From assembly GCF_040720935.1 (NCBI RefSeq), contig NZ_JBFDAE010000001.1:310001-374000 (forward strand): DNA of 64,000 bases, in the 5' to 3' direction. The DNA is from Jejuia sp040720935. Its GTDB lineage: Bacteria > Bacteroidota > Bacteroidia > Flavobacteriales > Flavobacteriaceae. Positions 28,087 through 36,916 of this stretch are shown in pieces. Each line of letters opens with the position of its first letter. Positions within the stretch are counted from its first letter, which is position 1. A program made the position numbers and the translations under genes. Below the pieces are notes generated by a model, which saw only the letters and a list, made by a program, of their open reading frames with translations, made no database searches and was not told where the DNA came from.

Positions 28087-28874
28087 TGCAAATTAACGCG
28101 CATAAAGTTTCGATAATAACTGCTACGTATAATTCCGGGTGTTTTATAGCGGAAACCATCCAAAGCGTTTTAAACCAAAGTCATACTAATTGGGAATTAC
28201 TGATTATAGATGATGCTTCAACCGATAATACCTTTCAAATAGTTAATGCTTTCTCAAAGGCAAATTCTAAAATTAAGGTGTTTCAAAATACGGTAAACGA
28301 AGGAGCCGCTATAACCAGAAATAAAGGTGTTAAGGCGGCAGAAGGAGATTATATAGCCTTTTTGGATGCAGATGACCTATGGAAGCCAAATAAGTTAGAA
28401 AAACAACTCGACTTTATGATGAAGCATAATTGCGATGTAAGTTTTTCTAGTTATGATTTAATGGATGAAGAAGGAAAACCACTAAATAAAACAGTAAAGG
28501 CATTACCAAAGTTAAGCTACAGAAAGTTTTTAAAATGCAATTACATAGGCAATTTAACAGGAATGTATAACGCTAAACATTTAGGGAAAATATATGCACC
28601 CAATTTACGCAAACGCCAAGATTGGCTGCTATGGCTCAATGCTGTAAAAAAAAGTAGTACACCAGCTTTAGGAATGGATGATGCTTTAGCTGTGTATCGG
28701 GTTAGAAAAAATTCAATCTCATCAAATAAGTTCAATCTTTTAAAGTATAATTATTTGGTTTTCAAAAAGGGCTTGGGGTTTTCAACGCTTAAATCCGTTT
28801 ATTATTTAAGTGTTTTTTTATTCGAATATTTTTTCGTGAAATCTAAACAAACGGTTACTTTATCAAAGACGTAA
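28086..28874 (+). CDS. glycosyltransferase family 2
   Basis: 262 residues, GT-A fold. The N-terminus VSIITATYNSGCFIAETIQS, IIDDASTDNT, GAAITRNKGVKAAEGDYIAFLDADDLW (with the metal-binding DAD motif) and RQDWLLWLNAV are classical GT2 elements. It is soluble apart from a short C-terminal hydrophobic patch. It is last gene on the plus strand of the polysaccharide locus, and its 3' end overlaps the convergent CapK-like gene by 20 nt. Confidence 0.88.
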   Translation: MQINAHKVSIITATYNSGCFIAETIQSVLNQSHTNWELLIIDDASTDNTFQIVNAFSKANSKIKVFQNTVNEGAAITRNKGVKAAEGDYIAFLDADDLWKPNKLEKQLDFMMKHNCDVSFSSYDLMDEEGKPLNKTVKALPKLSYRKFLKCNYIGNLTGMYNAKHLGKIYAPNLRKRQDWLLWLNAVKKSSTPALGMDDALAVYRVRKNSISSNKFNLLKYNYLVFKKGLGFSTLKSVYYLSVFLFEYFFVKSKQTVTLSKT

Positions 28875-30165
28875 ATTGCTTCAACTTTCCTCCTTTAGTT
28901 CTTTTTAAATGATCTTTTCTTTCAAAAATTGTATCTAATCCAGGTTCTAAATAAGTTTCAATCGCTTTTTCAATCGCCCTTATTTTTTCTTCAGAGAGTT
29001 CTTTTTTACTGGTATAGCTTATCTTAAAAGCATTAATTTTTTGTTGTTCAATAATAAATTCCTTAACGTTTGCATCATTTTCGATAACGGTTTTAGTGAC
29101 ATAATAAAATGTTAAACCTGCTGCTTTTTTTCCGCTAGGCAAAACAACAATATCATTGGTTCGTCCTACGATACTTTTAAGAATAGGGGATTTAATAGTG
29201 CTGCTTTCATCTAAAGACCCAATATCTCCAATATCGTACCGAATAAAGGGATGCGCTAAATTATAAAGCGATGTAATAATAATTCGCCCCTCACTCCCCA
29301 AAGGAACTGGTTTATCGTTTTCATCGAGAATTTCAACACATAAATCTTCGGTATTTACTTGCCATTCGCCTTGTTTATTGTTGAAAGCAATCAATCCCAA
29401 TTCAGCAGATCCATATTCATTAACAATTGGAATTCCAAATTGAGTTTCTAAAAGTTGCTTGTCGTTTTCAAAAAGCATTTCTGCCGTAACGATACACACT
29501 TTTAAACTTGGACAAATATCCTTGAGTATAATTTCTTTTTCTTTTAAATATTTAGCAAATTGAACAATAGCGCTGGTATAGCCATTTAGATATTCAAACT
29601 TAGTTTTTTTGAACTTTTCAATGTTTTTATCAAATTCAGTTGAACTTAAATCAAAAACCGAAAACCGAAACCGATTGCCCAAAAAGTCTTTAAATCGCTC
29701 TTTGTAATAACCTATTCCATTTAACGGAATTCCGTAAAAACGTGCTTGTTTAGAAGTAGCTGCATTAATATCAAACCACCTGTATTTGTCTATGAAATTT
29801 GCCCATGATAAGGCATGCGCATATTTATCTTTTGCAAAAATCAAAGGTGCCCCAGATGATCCTGATGTTTTGTGTAAATGACAGTTTTTTGGTGTAAACC
29901 CTTCAGATAAGCGTTCTTGTAAAGGTATTTGTAAATCTGCTTTCGAAATTACAGGAATCTCATTCCAATTAGAAGTTTCTGTCCCTTTTAAAAATTCTTT
30001 ATAGAATGGATTGTTTTTCAAATGATAATCAACAATTTCAGTCTTTTTATTTTCCAAATATGCATTATAATCTCCAATATTTTTACTTTGAATAGCAGCC
30101 AAATCTCGTTTCGCTTTCCCAGTAGGAAAACCTTTTAGCTTTAAGGAAATATTAAATAAATTCAC
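28855..30165 (-). CDS. CapK/PaaK-like adenylate-forming enzyme
   Basis: 436 residues, related to phenylacetate-CoA ligase and to CapK of capsule loci. It shows KTSGSSGAPLIFAKDK (P-loop-like phosphate-binding motif), NEYGSAELGLIAF, and HPFIRYDIGDIG, which are adenylation-domain motifs. In capsule and O-antigen loci such proteins are thought to activate an acyl group for transfer, but the substrate is not known. The start is GTG at 30165: the upstream in-frame stop is three codons away and no ATG lies between. Nothing here supports phenylacetate catabolism. Confidence 0.82.
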   Translation of the reverse strand: MNLFNISLKLKGFPTGKAKRDLAAIQSKNIGDYNAYLENKKTEIVDYHLKNNPFYKEFLKGTETSNWNEIPVISKADLQIPLQERLSEGFTPKNCHLHKTSGSSGAPLIFAKDKYAHALSWANFIDKYRWFDINAATSKQARFYGIPLNGIGYYKERFKDFLGNRFRFSVFDLSSTEFDKNIEKFKKTKFEYLNGYTSAIVQFAKYLKEKEIILKDICPSLKVCIVTAEMLFENDKQLLETQFGIPIVNEYGSAELGLIAFNNKQGEWQVNTEDLCVEILDENDKPVPLGSEGRIIITSLYNLAHPFIRYDIGDIGSLDESSTIKSPILKSIVGRTNDIVVLPSGKKAAGLTFYYVTKTVIENDANVKEFIIEQQKINAFKISYTSKKELSEEKIRAIEKAIETYLEPGLDTIFERKDHLKRTKGGKLKQFTSLIK

Positions 30166-30225
30166 ACTAATTCAGATTATTTGTAAAGTAAATAAAAAAT
30201 ATTCGTGTATTCGTGGCATTAATTT

Positions 30226-30234
30226 TATTTTTGC
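30226..30234 (+). promoter_or_regulatory. -7 promoter element for purD
   Basis: TATTTTTGC is an exact TAnnTTTGC match in the divergent gap between the CapK-like gene and purD. The preferred purD ATG (30251) lies 17 nt after its G. A second ATG at 30242 is only 8 nt away, which makes 30251 the better start. Confidence 0.55.
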
Positions 30235-30250
30235 GCAAATAATGCATACT

Positions 30251-31522
30251 ATGAATATCTTAATACTAGGTTCTGGCGGAAGAGAACACACATTTGCTTG
30301 GAAAATTGCACAAAGCGACAGCTATAAAAACTTATTTGTGGCTCCAGGAAACTCTGGAACTGCTCAGGTGGCTACAAATGTAAATATTAGTGTTACGGAC
30401 TTTGCCGCCATTAAAGAATTGGTTTTAGATAAGCAAATTGACCTAGTTGTTGTAGGGCCAGAAGATCCTTTGGTACAAGGTATTCACGACTATTTTTTAA
30501 ATGATGATGCTATAAAGCATGTGTCTGTAATAGGCCCACAAAAAGTAGCAGCGGAACTTGAGGGCAGTAAAGAGTTTGCCAAAGAGTTTTTATACCGTCA
30601 TAATATTCCAACTGCAGCTTATGAAAGTTTCACTAAAGAAACTGTCGAAAAGGGATATGCTTTTTTAGAAACATTAAATGCACCTTATGTACTTAAAGCA
30701 GACGGATTAGCAGCAGGAAAAGGTGTTGTTATTTTAAACGATTTAAACGAAGCCAAAGCTGAATTAAAAAGCATGTTAGTTGATGCTAAATTTGGAGCTG
30801 CAAGTACAAAAGTGGTTATTGAAGAGTTTTTAGATGGTATAGAACTAAGTTGCTTTGTATTGACCGATGGCGAAAATTATAAAGTATTACCAACCGCGAA
30901 AGACTATAAGCGTATAGGTGAAGGTGATACTGGCTTAAATACAGGAGGTATGGGAGCGGTTTCTCCAGTACCTTTTGCAACAGATGAGTTTTTAAATAAG
31001 ATTGAAGAATGCATTGTAAAACCAACTGTAGATGGCCTCAAAAAGGATAATTTACCATATGTTGGGTTTATCTTTATAGGATTGATAAAAGTTGGAGACG
31101 ACCCAAAGGTTATTGAGTACAATGTACGTATGGGCGATCCAGAAACTGAAGTGGTATTTCCAAGGCTTAAAAATGATTTGGTTGAAGTGCTTCAAGCTAT
31201 GGCAAATGGGACTTTAAATCAAATAGAAATTGAAATAGATGAGCGTGCTGCAACAACAATTATGTTAGTTTCGGGAGGATATCCAGAAGGGTATGAAAAA
31301 GGCAAAGAAATTACAGGGATAGAACATATTACAGATTCAATTCCGTTTCATGCAGGCGCACAGTTAAAAGATGGTAAAGTAGTGACTTCAGGAGGTCGCG
31401 TTATGGCAATAACGTCATACGGAGAAACGTATCAAGAGGCCATAAAAAAATCTTACCAAAGTATAGAGAAACTACATTTTGATAAGATGAATTATCGTAA
31501 AGATATTGGTTTCGACTTGTAA
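30251..31522 (+). CDS. purD: phosphoribosylamine--glycine ligase (GAR synthetase)
   Basis: Second step of de novo purine synthesis: phosphoribosylamine plus glycine plus ATP to GAR. ATP-grasp enzyme of about 423 residues: MNILILGSGGREHTFAWKI, VVGPEDPLVQGI, KADGLAAGKGVVI, DYKRIGEGDTGLNTGGMG and YNVRMGDPETE. I start at ATG 30251; ATG 30242 adds three residues but would sit almost on the transcription start. It is followed, convergently, by the DUF6341 gene with an 7-nt gap. Confidence 0.96.
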   Translation: MNILILGSGGREHTFAWKIAQSDSYKNLFVAPGNSGTAQVATNVNISVTDFAAIKELVLDKQIDLVVVGPEDPLVQGIHDYFLNDDAIKHVSVIGPQKVAAELEGSKEFAKEFLYRHNIPTAAYESFTKETVEKGYAFLETLNAPYVLKADGLAAGKGVVILNDLNEAKAELKSMLVDAKFGAASTKVVIEEFLDGIELSCFVLTDGENYKVLPTAKDYKRIGEGDTGLNTGGMGAVSPVPFATDEFLNKIEECIVKPTVDGLKKDNLPYVGFIFIGLIKVGDDPKVIEYNVRMGDPETEVVFPRLKNDLVEVLQAMANGTLNQIEIEIDERAATTIMLVSGGYPEGYEKGKEITGIEHITDSIPFHAGAQLKDGKVVTSGGRVMAITSYGETYQEAIKKSYQSIEKLHFDKMNYRKDIGFDL

Positions 31523-31529
31523 ATTTAAT

Positions 31530-31757
31530 TTACAAAAACGAGTGGGACGAAATACTTTTGTCGTCTTCGTTATTGTCATTAAATATTTTTAGTTGCTTCA
31601 TCCAATACACCATAGCAACAATTCCGATAATGACAAAAATCCAAGAAATTAAATTTGCTAGCCACCAGTTTTCTAGCTCTAAAGCTCTTAAGGCGTCTAG
31701 TGGTGCAAAAAGCACATCAACAAATAAATCCTGTATTGCGTAAAAGAAGTCTTTCAT
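31530..31757 (-). CDS. DUF6341 small membrane protein
   Basis: 75 residues. MKDFFYAIQDLFVDVLFAPLDALRALELENWW is followed by one membrane helix (LISWIFVIIGIVAMVYW) and an acidic C-terminus ending SISSHSFL. It belongs to a small flavobacterial family found next to purD and upp. Some databases carry the name uracil phosphoribosyltransferase for it, but it has no PRTase motif and the true upp is at 32835. The start at 31757 fits the family; a 17-residue upstream extension is poorly supported. Confidence 0.75.
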   Translation of the reverse strand: MKDFFYAIQDLFVDVLFAPLDALRALELENWWLANLISWIFVIIGIVAMVYWMKQLKIFNDNNEDDKSISSHSFL

Positions 31758-31830
31758 CTGTTTAAAATTTTTTGATTTTTTTAGAATGTTCAAAAAATTT
31801 GAATACATTCAGTAACTCATATAAATTTTA

Positions 31831-31870
31831 ATCATTCATTTTTATGAATTTTGAATGATGAAAATTCATA
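31831..31870. repeat. two overlapping, mutually exclusive inverted repeats
   Basis: ATCATTCA (31831-31838) pairs with TGAATGAT (31852-31859). TATGAATTTT (31843-31852) pairs with AAAATTCATA (31861-31870). The arms overlap, so only one stem can form at a time. The element lies in the divergent gap between the DUF6341 and DUF6427 genes and could be an operator or a leader structure. Confidence 0.5.
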
Positions 31871-31919
31871 TTCGTTTCATGATTAGTATATTTACGAAGC
31901 AAAAATACAAAAAGAGTTA

Positions 31920-32843
31920 ATGATAACAAGCATTTTTAGTAAATCTAAACCGATAAATTTTATAATTGTCTTTTTTATCATTGGTTTAGCATGTGCTGTA
32001 GCTTATTTCAAAATTGAAAACAACGCCATTAATATTGGCAATGCTCTAAACGTGGGCGGTCTTTTTGTAGTGAGTTACTTCTCAATGTTGGTTCTGAATT
32101 TCATATCCAGTAAGAACAATTTAACCAGAACCAACAACTTTGAAATACTACTTTATGGCTTGTTTTTACTGCTTATTCCTTATGCAACATTAAATTTATC
32201 TGTAATTTTATCGAATATTTTTTTGTTATTCAGCTTAAGAAGAATCATAAGCTTACGATCTCAAAAAAATGTAAAAAAGAAATTGTTTGACGCTGCATTT
32301 TGGATTACCGTGGCATCTCTGTTTTACGTCTGGACCATTCTTTTTTTCATTTTAATGCCAATAGCTGTAAGATTATATACAGATAATAAAATTAGAAATT
32401 GGATCATCCCTTTTGCTGGTTCTCTCTCGGTTTTACTAATTGCATACAGCGTTTGTGTGATCATTGATTTTGATTTGATGGCATATGTTTGGAATGGTTT
32501 TCAACTAAGTTTTGATTTCAGCAGTTATAATACAGTTTCTTTTTTAGTAGGACTTACATTGCTGTTGTCCTTTGGGGTTTGGTCGTTATTCTTTTATATA
32601 AAAAGTATTAATGAAAAGAAAAAAGCGCTTCGTCCAGCATTGTATATTATAATGCTGGTTGTTATTATTTCTTTTTTGGTTATAGTGATTGTGCCTCAAA
32701 AAACAGGAAGTGAATTTTTATTTATGTTCGCGCCATTGGCAATAATCATCACAAATTATATTGAAATAATAAAGGAAAGATGGTTCAAGGAAGTGTTTCT
32801 CGCCACTTTAATTATAGTGCCATTTATTTTATTATTACTGTAG
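31920..32843 (+). CDS. DUF6427 membrane protein
   Basis: 307 residues with about eight to nine hydrophobic helices and short basic loops (SLRRIISLRSQKNVKKK). It matches the flavobacterial family DUF6427, whose gene is regularly placed between purD/DUF6341 and upp. Function is unknown. A near-consensus TATATTTA lies about 25 nt upstream of the ATG. Its 3' end overlaps the convergent upp gene by 9 nt. Confidence 0.72.
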   Translation: MITSIFSKSKPINFIIVFFIIGLACAVAYFKIENNAINIGNALNVGGLFVVSYFSMLVLNFISSKNNLTRTNNFEILLYGLFLLLIPYATLNLSVILSNIFLLFSLRRIISLRSQKNVKKKLFDAAFWITVASLFYVWTILFFILMPIAVRLYTDNKIRNWIIPFAGSLSVLLIAYSVCVIIDFDLMAYVWNGFQLSFDFSSYNTVSFLVGLTLLLSFGVWSLFFYIKSINEKKKALRPALYIIMLVVIISFLVIVIVPQKTGSEFLFMFAPLAIIITNYIEIIKERWFKEVFLATLIIVPFILLLL

Positions 32844-33491
32844 TTTTACTCCAAATGCCAAATCTCCAGCATCTCCCAAACCTGGGATGATATACCCTTT
32901 ATTATTAAGCGTTTCATCAATAGCGGCTATCCATAAATGAGTGTTTTCTGGAAAAGATTTAGATACAGTATCAATACCATTTTTTGCGCCAATAACACTT
33001 ATTAAATGGACTTCTTTGGGTGTTCCGAAGGGTTTTAAAGCTTCAAAAGTAGCAACCATAGATTGTCCTGAGGCCAGCATGGGGTCTGCCAGAACAAGTG
33101 TTTTTCCCTCTAAGTTGGGGCAGGCTAAATAGTTAACAATTATCTCGAAACTTTCTGGATTTTTCTTGTGATGTCTATAAGCAGAAATAAATGCGTTTTC
33201 AGCTTTGTCAAAATAATTTAACAATCCATGATGTAAAGGTACTCCAGCTCTAAGAATGGAGCATAAAACAATGTCGTTGTTAAAAAGATTGGTGGTGCTT
33301 TTACCAAGAGGTGTTGCTATGGTTTTAGAATGATAGTTGAGCGATTTACTCATTTCATAACCTAAAATTTCCCCAATACGCTCAATATTTCGCCTAAAAC
33401 GCATGCTGTCTTTCTGAATGGTACTATCTCTAATTTCTGAAATGAATGTATTTAATATTGAATTTTCTTTGGAAAGGTTGTGAATTTGCAT
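32835..33491 (-). CDS. upp: uracil phosphoribosyltransferase
   Basis: Pyrimidine salvage: uracil plus PRPP to UMP. 218 residues with the type I PRTase fold. Key parts are CSILRAGVPLHHGLLNYF, the PRPP-binding loop LVLADPMLASGQSM, and the C-terminal uracil-binding GYIIPGLGDAGDLAFG. The start ATG at 33491 gives MQIHNLSKENS, as expected. It is divergent from the DUF4254 gene. Confidence 0.94.
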   Translation of the reverse strand: MQIHNLSKENSILNTFISEIRDSTIQKDSMRFRRNIERIGEILGYEMSKSLNYHSKTIATPLGKSTTNLFNNDIVLCSILRAGVPLHHGLLNYFDKAENAFISAYRHHKKNPESFEIIVNYLACPNLEGKTLVLADPMLASGQSMVATFEALKPFGTPKEVHLISVIGAKNGIDTVSKSFPENTHLWIAAIDETLNNKGYIIPGLGDAGDLAFGVKLQ

Positions 33492-33536
33492 CTACGAAGG
33501 GTGTTTTTCAATAGTAAAGTTAACCAAAAAATAAAG

Positions 33537-33544
33537 TATATTTG
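33537..33544 (+). promoter_or_regulatory. -7 promoter element for the DUF4254 gene
   Basis: TATATTTG matches TAnnTTTG exactly; the ATG at 33565 is 20 nt after its G. It lies in the 73-nt divergent gap with upp. No clear -33 TTG is seen. Confidence 0.5.
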
Positions 33545-33564
33545 TGTTCTAAATTAAATGCAAT

Positions 33565-34170
33565 ATGTTTACTACCAAGGCGAATAAGATATTCCAAGAC
33601 GTTATAGAAAAGTACCACGTTATTAATACTGTAGATCAACCATTTGAAAATGCGTATCCAAAAAGCGATTTATTAGAGCATTTATTATACAGAAAATGTT
33701 GGATTGATACTGTACAATGGCATTATGAAGACATTATCCGGGACCCTCAAATAGATCCAGTTGCAGCCTTAACTTTAAAGCGAAAAATTGATGCCTCTAA
33801 CCAAGACAGAACAGATATGGTGGAGTATATTGATAGCTATTTTCTTGAAAAATACAAGGATGTTTCAATAAAACCTGGAGCAACAATCAATACTGAAAGT
33901 CCTGCTTGGGGCATAGACAGATTATCTATTTTGGCATTAAAAGTATATCATATGAACGAAGAAGCAACTCGAAAAGATGCTTCTGATACCCATAGAGCAG
34001 CTTGTCAGAAAAAATTGGATATTTTATTGGAACAACGTGTAGATTTATCTACTGCTATTGATACATTATTAAAAGATATTGAAACTGGCGATAAGTATAT
34101 GAAAGTATATAAGCAGATGAAGATGTATAATGATGATGAACTGAATCCTGTATTGCGTTCCCAGAAGTAA
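33565..34170 (+). CDS. DUF4254 domain protein
   Basis: 201 residues, soluble and helical. LLYRKCWIDTVQWHYEDIIRDP, KRKIDASNQDRTDMVE and AWGIDRLSILALKVYHM are typical of DUF4254. The family is common in Bacteroidota and often neighbours the GT9 heptosyltransferase gene, as here, so a link to lipopolysaccharide core assembly is plausible but unproven. It has its own promoter and is followed by two palindromic repeats. Confidence 0.82.
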   Translation: MFTTKANKIFQDVIEKYHVINTVDQPFENAYPKSDLLEHLLYRKCWIDTVQWHYEDIIRDPQIDPVAALTLKRKIDASNQDRTDMVEYIDSYFLEKYKDVSIKPGATINTESPAWGIDRLSILALKVYHMNEEATRKDASDTHRAACQKKLDILLEQRVDLSTAIDTLLKDIETGDKYMKVYKQMKMYNDDELNPVLRSQK

Positions 34171-34171
34171 A

Positions 34172-34191
34172 ATTCCTGCGTAGGCAGGAAT
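34172..34191. repeat. palindromic intergenic repeat, CCTGC/GCAGG type
   Basis: ATTCCTGC (34172-34179), loop GTAG, GCAGGAAT (34184-34191). It starts right after the DUF4254 stop codon. Related elements lie at 60827-60848 and 61821-61838. Confidence 0.65.
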
Positions 34192-34249
34192 CTCTAACAG
34201 AAAAAAGAGTTTAATCTTTTATTAACCAACGGTTATATGACGGAGAATA

Positions 34250-34282
34250 AGACCCTTCAGGTTTCAAAAACCTGAAGGGTCT
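34250..34282. repeat. 33-nt palindromic repeat, copy 1 of 3
   Basis: Perfect 15-bp arms AGACCCTTCAGGTTT (34250-34264) and AAACCTGAAGGGTCT (34268-34282) with a 3-nt centre. It ends 14 nt before the TTG start of the GT9 gene. The same element recurs at 50626 and 60722. Confidence 0.85.
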
Positions 34283-34296
34283 CAAAATATTAAAGG

Positions 34297-35343
34297 TTGC
34301 ACACTAAATCTATAAAACACATCCTAGTCATTCGTCTCTCATCAATGGGAGATGTTGCCATGACTGTTCCCGTACTTCGAGCAGTTACAGAGCAATACCC
34401 GGAATTAAAAATCACAGTTTTAACACGCGCATTTTTCAAACCTTTTTTTAGAGATTTAAAAAATGTGGAAGTAGTTTCTGCCGATGTTAAAGGCGAACAT
34501 AAGGGCGTTTTCGGACTTTATAAATTAGCAAGACAGCTTAACAAAGGAAACCGGTTTTACGCCATTGCCGATTTACATAGCGTTTTAAGAAGTAAAATTT
34601 TAAAACAATTTATAAGGTGTAGCAGGTTTGTTTCCATAGACAAAGGGCGTGGAGAAAAAAAGGCGTTGACCTCTGGTAAAATTTTCAAACAACTTAAAAC
34701 CACGCATCAACGGTATGCAGATGTTTTTGAAACTTTAGGCTATAAAATTGATTTAAGCAATCCCGATTTTCCAAAATCACAAGGATTAAGCGATAAAATT
34801 TTTAGGATTGTCAATAGAGATTCCCAAAGATGGGTAGGCGTAGCTCCTTTTGCGGCACACGAAGGAAAAATGTACCCTTTGGATTTGATGGAAAAGGTCA
34901 TTGAAAAAGTATCAAAAAAATACAAAATAATTTTATTTGGTGGCGGAATGCAAGAAGTAACTCTTTTAGATACTATTGAAAGCAACTATGAAAACGTTTA
35001 TAGTGTTGCCGGGAAATTAACACTAGATGAAGAACTTAATTTAATTTCGAATTTAGATGTCATGCTTTCTATGGATTCTGCTAATGCGCATATTGCTGCC
35101 ATGTTAGGTATAGAGGTTATTACCATTTGGGGTGTAACACATCCTTTTGCTGGGTTTGCGCCTTTTAATCAGCCTGAAGATTATGCATTGCTTTCAGATA
35201 GGGGAAAATATCCTTTGATTCCAACTTCGGTTTACGGCAATAAATTCCCGGAACATTACAAAGAGGTTTCAAGAAGTATAGCTCCAGAAACCGTTGTTAA
35301 AAAGGTTAAGTCTGTTGTTGGAGCCAATATAGAGAGTTATTAG
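34297..35343 (+). CDS. family 9 glycosyltransferase (ADP-heptose:LPS heptosyltransferase-like)
   Basis: 348 residues. HILVIRLSSMGDVAMTVPVLRA at the N-terminus, WVGVAPFAAHEGKMYP, and SMDSANAHIAAMLGIEVITIWG are standard for GT9 enzymes that add heptose or similar sugars to the LPS inner core. The only usable start is TTG 34297: a stop lies in frame at 34291 and the first strand begins at residue 8. The start is crowded by the palindromic repeat just upstream, which may have replaced the ancestral leader. Confidence 0.85.
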   Translation: MHTKSIKHILVIRLSSMGDVAMTVPVLRAVTEQYPELKITVLTRAFFKPFFRDLKNVEVVSADVKGEHKGVFGLYKLARQLNKGNRFYAIADLHSVLRSKILKQFIRCSRFVSIDKGRGEKKALTSGKIFKQLKTTHQRYADVFETLGYKIDLSNPDFPKSQGLSDKIFRIVNRDSQRWVGVAPFAAHEGKMYPLDLMEKVIEKVSKKYKIILFGGGMQEVTLLDTIESNYENVYSVAGKLTLDEELNLISNLDVMLSMDSANAHIAAMLGIEVITIWGVTHPFAGFAPFNQPEDYALLSDRGKYPLIPTSVYGNKFPEHYKEVSRSIAPETVVKKVKSVVGANIESY

Positions 35344-35402
35344 AAGCCTCCACTAAAAAATAAAGACATCATTTATCACTTTTTCCTTTTGTCCTGAGGA
35401 TA

Positions 35403-36461
35403 TTAAACATCATCATAGTCCACTACAATCTCAGGTGTTGTTGGATGCGCTTGACAGGTCAAAATTAAACCTTCAGCAACTTCACTTTCGGTTAAAATAT
35501 TATTTTGGCGCATAGTGGCGCTACCTTCCTTAACTCTAGCCAAACAACTACTACAAATGCCACCTTGACAAGAATAAGGCGCATCAAGATCTTCGTCGAG
35601 TGCAGCTTCTAAAATGGTTTGTTTGGCAGACATTTCAAAAGAAGTTTCTTCATCATCCACAATTACGGTAATTTTTGTTTTTCCAGAGATTTCGGAAGTT
35701 TCTTTTCGAATTTCCGCAGGTTTTGCCGCTTTAAATAATTCAAAGTGAATCCGTTCTTCAGCGATGCCATGTCCAGTTAAAACATCTTTAACGGTATGTA
35801 TCATGGGTTCAGGGCCGCATAAATAAAAGGCGTCCACCTCAACATGTTTATGCTGGTTTTTCATCACATAATTAACCGTGCTTTTCTCAATTCTACCAAA
35901 TATAGCATTGTCTTCATCTGTTTGACTAAATACAAACTGTACGGAAAAACGATCTTTATAGCGGTGTTGCAACTCTAAAAGCTCATTTAAAAACATGGTG
36001 TCTTTGGTGGACTTATTGCCATACACCAAAATTACCTTGCTATGCACTTCTTCTTCCAAAGCACATTTAATGATGCTTAAAACAGGGGTAATACCGCTAC
36101 CAGCAGTAAACATAGCAATGTTTTTGGTTTTTTTATCATTCGGTTCAAAGATAAAACGGCCTTTTGGTGGTGCAATTTCTATACTATCGCCAACTTTTAA
36201 AGTATTGTTTGCAAATGCTGAAAATGTACCGTCTTTAACCTCTTTAACAGCAACCTTTAATTCCCCACTTTTAGGAGATGAACACAGCGAATAGTCTCTG
36301 CGAACTTCATTGCCTTCTATTGTAGTTCTTAATGTAATGTACTGTCCGGCTTTAAAACTGAAAGTCTCTTTTAAGTTTTCGGGAAGATTGAAACTAATGC
36401 TGATAGCTTTATCAGTTTCTCTAGTGATATTTTTTATAGAAAGTTTATGGAATCCGGACAT
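35403..36461 (-). CDS. PaaE-like ferredoxin--NAD(P)H reductase with C-terminal [2Fe-2S] domain
   Basis: 352 residues in three domains. An FAD-binding barrel has RRDYSLCSSP; an NAD(P)-binding domain has MFTAGSGITPVLSII and FYLCGPEPMI; a plant-type ferredoxin domain has CQGGICSSC and a distant LTCQAHP supplying the four cluster Cys. This is the architecture of PaaE and related oxygenase reductases. No other phenylacetate genes are present, so a general electron-transfer role is more likely than PaaE proper. It is divergent from the PadR gene. Confidence 0.85.
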   Translation of the reverse strand: MSGFHKLSIKNITRETDKAISISFNLPENLKETFSFKAGQYITLRTTIEGNEVRRDYSLCSSPKSGELKVAVKEVKDGTFSAFANNTLKVGDSIEIAPPKGRFIFEPNDKKTKNIAMFTAGSGITPVLSIIKCALEEEVHSKVILVYGNKSTKDTMFLNELLELQHRYKDRFSVQFVFSQTDEDNAIFGRIEKSTVNYVMKNQHKHVEVDAFYLCGPEPMIHTVKDVLTGHGIAEERIHFELFKAAKPAEIRKETSEISGKTKITVIVDDEETSFEMSAKQTILEAALDEDLDAPYSCQGGICSSCLARVKEGSATMRQNNILTESEVAEGLILTCQAHPTTPEIVVDYDDV

Positions 36462-36475
36462 GTTTTGTTTTTTTT

Positions 36476-36483
36476 CAAAAATA
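36476..36483 (-). promoter_or_regulatory. -7 promoter element for the ferredoxin reductase gene
   Basis: On the minus strand this reads TATTTTTG, an exact TAnnTTTG match, with its G 14 nt before the ATG at 36461. It shares the gap with the PadR promoter. Confidence 0.5.
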
Positions 36484-36559
36484 ATGAAGCCATAGCATTT
36501 TATCGGTAATTTTTGATAAAAAAATAATACCTAATACTTTTATGCATAAGAAATTTATG

Positions 36560-36567
36560 TATATTTG
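36560..36567 (+). promoter_or_regulatory. -7 promoter element for the PadR gene, close to the start codon
   Basis: TATATTTG matches TAnnTTTG exactly and its G is only 7 nt before the ATG at 36575. The transcript would have almost no leader. Confidence 0.55.
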
Positions 36568-36574
36568 AATACCG

Positions 36575-36916
36575 ATGAAAAGTGCAAATTTGTATAAGGG
36601 TAGTTTAACCACCATCATTTTAAAGCTCTTAAACGAGCATGATAAAATGTATGGTTATGAAATTACGCAAAGAGTAAAAGAAATTACTAAAGGAGAGCTT
36701 CAAATAACAGAAGGCGCACTTTACCCCTCTTTACACAAACTTGAGGCTGAGGGATTATTGGATGTTGAGTTTGTAAGAGTGAATAATAGACTGCGGAAAT
36801 ATTATAAGCTTACGGAATTAGGTACAAAAGAAACGGTCAACAAATTGGCAGAACTAGAAGATTATATACGAACTATGCGCGCTTTGGTAAATCCTAAATT
36901 TAGGTTTGAAGAATGA
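36575..36916 (+). CDS. PadR-family transcriptional regulator
   Basis: 113 residues. Winged helix with YKGSLTTIILKLLNEHDKMYGYEITQRVKE, ITEGALYPSLHKLEAEGLL and RKYYKLTELG, the standard PadR domain; only a short C-terminal dimer helix follows (PadR-s1 type). It overlaps the next gene by 4 nt and heads a set ending in an ABC exporter. PadR repressors often control adjacent membrane or efflux genes in this way, so autoregulation of the 36575-40248 group is likely. Confidence 0.9.
   Translation: MKSANLYKGSLTTIILKLLNEHDKMYGYEITQRVKEITKGELQITEGALYPSLHKLEAEGLLDVEFVRVNNRLRKYYKLTELGTKETVNKLAELEDYIRTMRALVNPKFRFEE

Noticed and set aside
31530..31757. Uracil phosphoribosyltransferase name often attached to this small family
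   Set aside because: The protein is 75 residues with one membrane helix and no PRTase loop; the true upp is at 32835-33491.
28855..36461. Phenylacetate degradation pathway suggested by a PaaK-like and a PaaE-like gene
   Set aside because: The two genes are 5 kb apart, no oxygenase or other paa gene is present, and the PaaK-like gene sits at the polysaccharide locus as CapK relatives do.
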